Of a stretch of 10,370 nucleotides of DNA, positions 7,621-10,370 are shown piece after piece. Both the position numbers and the translations under genes were made by a program. The DNA comes from an uncultured Chthoniobacterales bacterium (GTDB taxonomy: Bacteria > Verrucomicrobiota > Verrucomicrobiae > Chthoniobacterales > UBA10450): positions 1-10,370 of the forward strand of contig CATPCN010000532.1 of the NCBI GenBank assembly GCA_955652855.1. Reading direction: 5' to 3'. Below the pieces are notes generated by a model. That model did not search any database, was not told where the DNA came from, and worked only from the letters and a program-made list of their open reading frames with translations. Each line of letters begins with the position of its first letter. Positions within the stretch are counted from its first letter, which is position 1.

Positions 7621-8313
7621 TTAGAAGCCGCAAATTAACCATTCTACAAACTCGTTTGGAAAGTCTCGCATCAGCGCGATTCGTAGTAAGTTTGCAATCA
7701 ACGCGAAGTATTGTCCTCTTGCTGCATCGGGATCTTCCATCGGCATAGCGCTTCCATATCTTTCATTCGCCTGTTGATAGAAATGACCATGCTTCTCGTA
7801 TTCGATGATACGTTGGACGGGCGAGTAGAAGGTAAGGAGTACTAGGCGAGACAAGTCTGCATTCGCCAGAAGTTCGTTGCGGGCCCGCAGGACTAGCGCT
7901 CGCATTGTGCTTTCTGTTTGATTGTCTAGATTCGCTACAAAATCGTTCACCTCGATCAGTAATTTGGGATCGAGAAACGCCTGAAGGGGCTGTCCACCAG
8001 ACCGCGGATCTGCTCGCCGGGCGTAGAACAGCAGGGACCGACACGCTGCAGCTTTCGTAATGGACCATTCACCCGAGAGAGTTTCGTCAGTGACACAAAT
8101 TGGAATACCAGCATGCCCATGAAGAGCTTGCATAGCAATCCTGGTATGTCCAAGCTGCTCTTGTGAGAAAATTGACGACACAAAAGGATACCATTCGTTA
8201 CGGAGGTCATTCGATAAAAGCTGTGAGAGCAGAAAGATATTGATGCCGCCACGTTTCTGTGGCCAAAGCGAGCCGCCCCGTATGTAGGCTTTGAAGAGAG
8301 ACGCTGGAACCAT
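7621..8313 (-). CDS. Hypothetical protein of unknown family (230 aa)
   Basis: I do not recognise this protein. ATG at 8313 is chosen because AAGAGAAG lies just upstream; GTG 8337 is an in-frame alternative adding 8 residues without a clear ribosome site. It looks soluble and mainly helical, with no signal peptide. A basic N-terminal part (RGGSLWPQKRGG, about 12-23) is followed by helical segments. Charged repeats such as RALVLRARNELL (138-149) and a C-terminal helix ALIANLLRIALMRDF (about 204-218) follow. The stretch RYGSAMPMEDPDAARG is polar and probably a loop. No catalytic motif or DNA-binding helix-turn-helix stands out. It ends convergently with the biosynthetic operon, and the thiaminase-like gene lies upstream on the same strand with a gap of about 215 bases. 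Real-gene status rests on length, start context and plausible amino acid composition. Confidence 0.55.
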   Translation of the reverse strand: MVPASLFKAYIRGGSLWPQKRGGINIFLLSQLLSNDLRNEWYPFVSSIFSQEQLGHTRIAMQALHGHAGIPICVTDETLSGEWSITKAAACRSLLFYARRADPRSGGQPLQAFLDPKLLIEVNDFVANLDNQTESTMRALVLRARNELLANADLSRLVLLTFYSPVQRIIEYEKHGHFYQQANERYGSAMPMEDPDAARGQYFALIANLLRIALMRDFPNEFVEWLICGF

Positions 8314-8342
8314 GAGCTTCTCTTGAACGTTACGCACCTGTT

Positions 8343-8371
8343 GGGCTTAGTCCAAAGGGTTCACTGAGCCC
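8343..8371. repeat. Inverted repeat upstream of the orphan gene
   Basis: GGGCTTAGT (8343-8351) and ACTGAGCCC (8363-8371) form a 9-base inverted repeat with one non-Watson-Crick position and an 11-base loop. It lies 30-58 bases upstream of the minus-strand start at 8313, in the gap after the thiaminase-like gene. With no T-run on either strand it is not a typical intrinsic terminator. It could be an operator or a chance repeat. Confidence 0.35.
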
Positions 8372-8528
8372 ACGTCGTCCACCCGACGCGCCATCGAAAG
8401 GTGCTGGATCGCGCTGCTACGGCCCGGTTACTCCGTTCTTTACCCTCCCTCGTCCGATTCCTCTTGCAGATAGCATTGGTCCAAATCAGGCTGAAACGTT
8501 GATGCGAGTACGGCTTCGCTCCATCGGT

Positions 8529-10013
8529 TTACTGAGGGCACACATACGCCGGCGTCTGTTTCTTCAAGGCCGCACATACCTGCGTGTACATCGCGGTCTG
8601 ATTCGCCGGCGTGAACCAGTTGGGAAAAGGCTGCCCGCTTTGCAGTACCGGGCTGAACTGCTGGTACAAGGGGTCCTTCTGTACCTTCGGTTGTGACCAG
8701 AACGGCTGCGTCGCCACCAGCAGATGGCGCGGAGGCGTGCCAACGGGCAAATCCTGTGAGTACGCAATGAAGGTTTTCATTGATGCCGAGGTCATCAGCG
8801 TGGTGAGTACTTGGCTATCGCCGGCGCACGCGCCGCTTGCGCAGGTGCTCGAGTTGTTCACGAAAGCATCCGTGAAGAGCACCGGCTGCGCGATCTTGCC
8901 CCACGGCAAAGGGATCGCATAAGTCGTCCCCGCCACCGTCTGGTACAGGAGAATATAGAATGACTGCTCGGAGAATCCCATGTCACTGCTGGCATTGCCG
9001 GCAGCCATGATCTTCTCGGTGGTTCCCGTGGGCGACTTGTGATACGTGTTGTCCACGCAGTTGTTCGCGCCAGAGAACAAGCAGGTGGAAACCAGGCTGG
9101 TCAGGTTCTGGATCACGGCCGGATCGGGCGGCATGTTGAATGCATTCTTGATGGTCTGGTATCCGTAGTTCTGAACATAAGCATTGATGTACATCGTGGG
9201 AATGGTCCATGAGCCGTTGTAGTCAGCGACTAGTTCCGGTCTTATGCTGGGCTGGGCTGCCAAGAATTGCCGGAACGCCGCAAGGGTCCCCGCCTGCTTG
9301 ATGCCCTGCTGGAAACTGAATCCGAAGTACGTGCATAGCCAGCTCGGAATGCCGTAGGTTGTCCCGCCGAGGGTCACCGCCGTCAATCCTACTGGCCACG
9401 GCGGTTCACCGGTGACGCTTACCGGGGCGACGAGGCCGCCGTCCAGCAGGAACGTCAGGAATGAGGTATCCAACTCCAGGACGTCGAAGCCGCCCGGCCC
9501 CACCAGGGTCTGTAGACTTTCGAAGGTATAGATGTCTACACCCTGGTTCATAACGACGTTAGCAAGCACTTGCGGGCGGATGGCTTGATAGCGACCAATC
9601 ACATACTTCACGAGATTTGTGAAATTCCCATTTGGATTACTCGGGATGTAGGGGTAGAGCAGAATATTCAGCACGCGCGTTTGTTGTCCATTCACCACGA
9701 CCAGGCCGTCGGGACCCGATGGAGTGATGTTCATCATACGGGTTTGCAGTCCACCGCAGTTGACCCAATTGATCACGGGCGGTTCGCGGTTGAAGTTTGG
9801 GGCCAGAAAGAACTTCGTTCCGGACAGCACCTGGATTTGCCAGTTCGTGGGCCAGCCGGTCGCCACTGTGTATCCGTCGGCTGTACACGTTATCGTATTT
9901 GGCGACACGTTATGGATGATTAACTCACCGCTAAGCGCAACCGCTGGTGCCAACAGCGGCGCACACCAAGCCACCAAAGAGATAAATCCTGCCCTAACAA
10001 ATTTGTCCAGCAT
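8529..10013 (-). CDS. Secreted thiaminase I-like protein (thiamine pyridinylase)
   Basis: The 494-residue protein starts at ATG 10013, with GAGGAG 11 bases upstream; TTG 10022 is only 2 bases from that site. It opens with a signal peptide: MLDKFVR, then a hydrophobic core to about residue 27, with cleavage near AVALSG. After an extra domain (about 28-107), the rest resembles thiaminase I (EC 2.5.1.2), which swaps the thiazole of thiamin for another nucleophile and so destroys the vitamin. LYPYIPS (119-125), VLELDTSFL (178-186), GIPSWLCT (221-228) and GFSEQSF (346-352) line up in order with the Paenibacillus enzyme as I recall it (IYPYVPD, VLDSIFL, GLPQILCT, GYSESMM). C227 and E349 match its Cys nucleophile and catalytic Glu, 122 residues apart versus about 128 there. 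D382 (VLFTD) may be the pyrimidine-binding Asp. The fold is periplasmic-binding-protein-like, so a solute-binding protein is the alternative. Confidence 0.78.
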   Translation of the reverse strand: MLDKFVRAGFISLVAWCAPLLAPAVALSGELIIHNVSPNTITCTADGYTVATGWPTNWQIQVLSGTKFFLAPNFNREPPVINWVNCGGLQTRMMNITPSGPDGLVVVNGQQTRVLNILLYPYIPSNPNGNFTNLVKYVIGRYQAIRPQVLANVVMNQGVDIYTFESLQTLVGPGGFDVLELDTSFLTFLLDGGLVAPVSVTGEPPWPVGLTAVTLGGTTYGIPSWLCTYFGFSFQQGIKQAGTLAAFRQFLAAQPSIRPELVADYNGSWTIPTMYINAYVQNYGYQTIKNAFNMPPDPAVIQNLTSLVSTCLFSGANNCVDNTYHKSPTGTTEKIMAAGNASSDMGFSEQSFYILLYQTVAGTTYAIPLPWGKIAQPVLFTDAFVNNSSTCASGACAGDSQVLTTLMTSASMKTFIAYSQDLPVGTPPRHLLVATQPFWSQPKVQKDPLYQQFSPVLQSGQPFPNWFTPANQTAMYTQVCAALKKQTPAYVCPQ

Positions 10014-10024
10014 AAGCTGCAATT

Positions 10025-10053
10025 CTCCTCGTATGTTTTAGAGCATTATAACA
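10025..10053 (-). promoter_or_regulatory. Extended -10 promoter and ribosome site of the thiaminase-like gene
   Basis: On the minus strand TGTTATAAT (10053 to 10045) is a perfect -10 hexamer with the extended TGn element. No good -35 is found at the normal spacing. Transcription should begin near 10038, leaving a leader of about 25 bases that contains GAGGAG (10030 to 10025). This is too short to hold a TPP riboswitch. Confidence 0.6.
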
Positions 10054-10140
10054 GTAAATTAGGACGTGCGATGCGACAAAAGCATAATTCTACCCTAAAA
10101 GTTGGAAAAAAAGTAGGTTGACGCCGTGAGAGGGGACGGC

Positions 10141-10286
10141 TGTCAAGGGCGGAATGAAAGTTTCCCACTGCGGCGGAGTAAAAGGGGACCATGTTGGGGC
10201 GGCGCGGAGCGGCGAACAGGCTGGCTGACTGCTGGACCGGACGAGTTAAAAGCTTCTACTGATTTTTCCTTAGCCCGTTGTTTTTC
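10141..10286. mobile_element. IS21-family-like terminal sequence (solo or truncated)
   Basis: From 10141 the sequence TGTCAAGGGCGGAATGAAAG continues through TTTCCCACTGCGGCGGAGT and AAAAGGGGACCA. This layout (TGTCA, GGAATGAAA, a CCACT block, a GGCGG block, then TAAAAG with ACCA) is typical of IS21-family element ends, which carry repeated transposase-binding blocks. No istA or istB reading frame starts before the window ends and the sequence runs into a palindrome at 10287. It is therefore a truncated or decayed end, or the element continues outside. The inner boundary is a guess. Confidence 0.5.
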
Positions 10287-10370
10287 TGACTTTGGGGACG
10301 GCTGGAGCGCAGCCCTGCGACCCGCTTGCGGGGCGCGTTTAGGGCGGAGCGGAAGCCGTCTCCAAAGTCA
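10287..10370. repeat. 84-base near-perfect palindrome at window end
   Basis: The left arm TGACTTTGGGGACGGCT (10287-10303) pairs with the right arm AGCCGTCTCCAAAGTCA (10354-10370) with one mismatch. Inside, GCCCT/AGGGC and a central CCCGC-TT-GCGGG stem (10321-10332) extend the foldback. No protein is encoded. It resembles a dispersed REP-like or MITE-like element, or the end of a small mobile element. Confidence 0.7.

Noticed and set aside
7328..7624. 98-codon plus-strand frame after the GMC gene
   Set aside because: It starts only at TTG, has no ribosome site, is Ser/Ala-rich and runs into the convergent gene's stop.
8563..8922. Open frames opposite and out of frame within the thiaminase-like gene
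   Set aside because: They are shadows of a long gene with a signal peptide and conserved catalytic segments.
8529..10013. ABC-transporter sugar-binding protein
   Set aside because: The fold is related, but no permease or ATPase lies nearby and the LCT and GFSEQ segments match thiaminase I catalytic regions in order and spacing.

Overview
This 10.4 kb stretch of bacterial DNA has moderately high GC and compact, same-strand genes. I could not place the organism. The cell plan and gene style suit a Gram-negative soil-type bacterium, possibly Proteobacteria or Acidobacteriota, but that is a guess. No rRNA, tRNA or CRISPR array was seen.

Left edge (1-357): the last 118 codons of an Orn/Lys/Arg decarboxylase of the PLP-dependent, fold-III type, followed by a 389-base non-coding gap (358-746) with an AT-rich, promoter-like patch. 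Centre (747-7204): six same-strand genes with gaps of -4 to 64 bases, read as one operon. In order they are a membrane fatty-acid-desaturase-family enzyme, an extended SDR (NAD(P)-dependent epimerase/dehydratase type), an ATP-grasp ligase, an APH-family small-molecule kinase, a HAD-IIA phosphatase-like protein, and a GMC-family FAD oxidoreductase. Ligation, phosphorylation, dephosphorylation and three redox chemistries, with no recognisable primary pathway, look like a small-molecule biosynthetic cassette. No PKS or NRPS is present and the product is unknown.

Right part: after a 416-base gap come two genes on the minus strand. One is an unrecognised 230-residue protein (7621-8313). The other is a secreted protein of about 494 residues (8529-10013) that looks like thiaminase I (thiamine pyridinylase): the catalytic-Cys segment (GIPSWLCT), the catalytic-Glu segment (GFSEQSF) and the IYPYVP-like strand are all present, behind a signal peptide and an extra N-terminal domain of about 80 residues. 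It has its own extended -10 promoter and a leader too short for a TPP riboswitch.

Right edge (about 10132-10370): an IS21-family-like terminus, then an 84-base near-palindrome ending exactly at the last base of the window. This suggests repeat-rich flanking DNA and possibly an assembly break.
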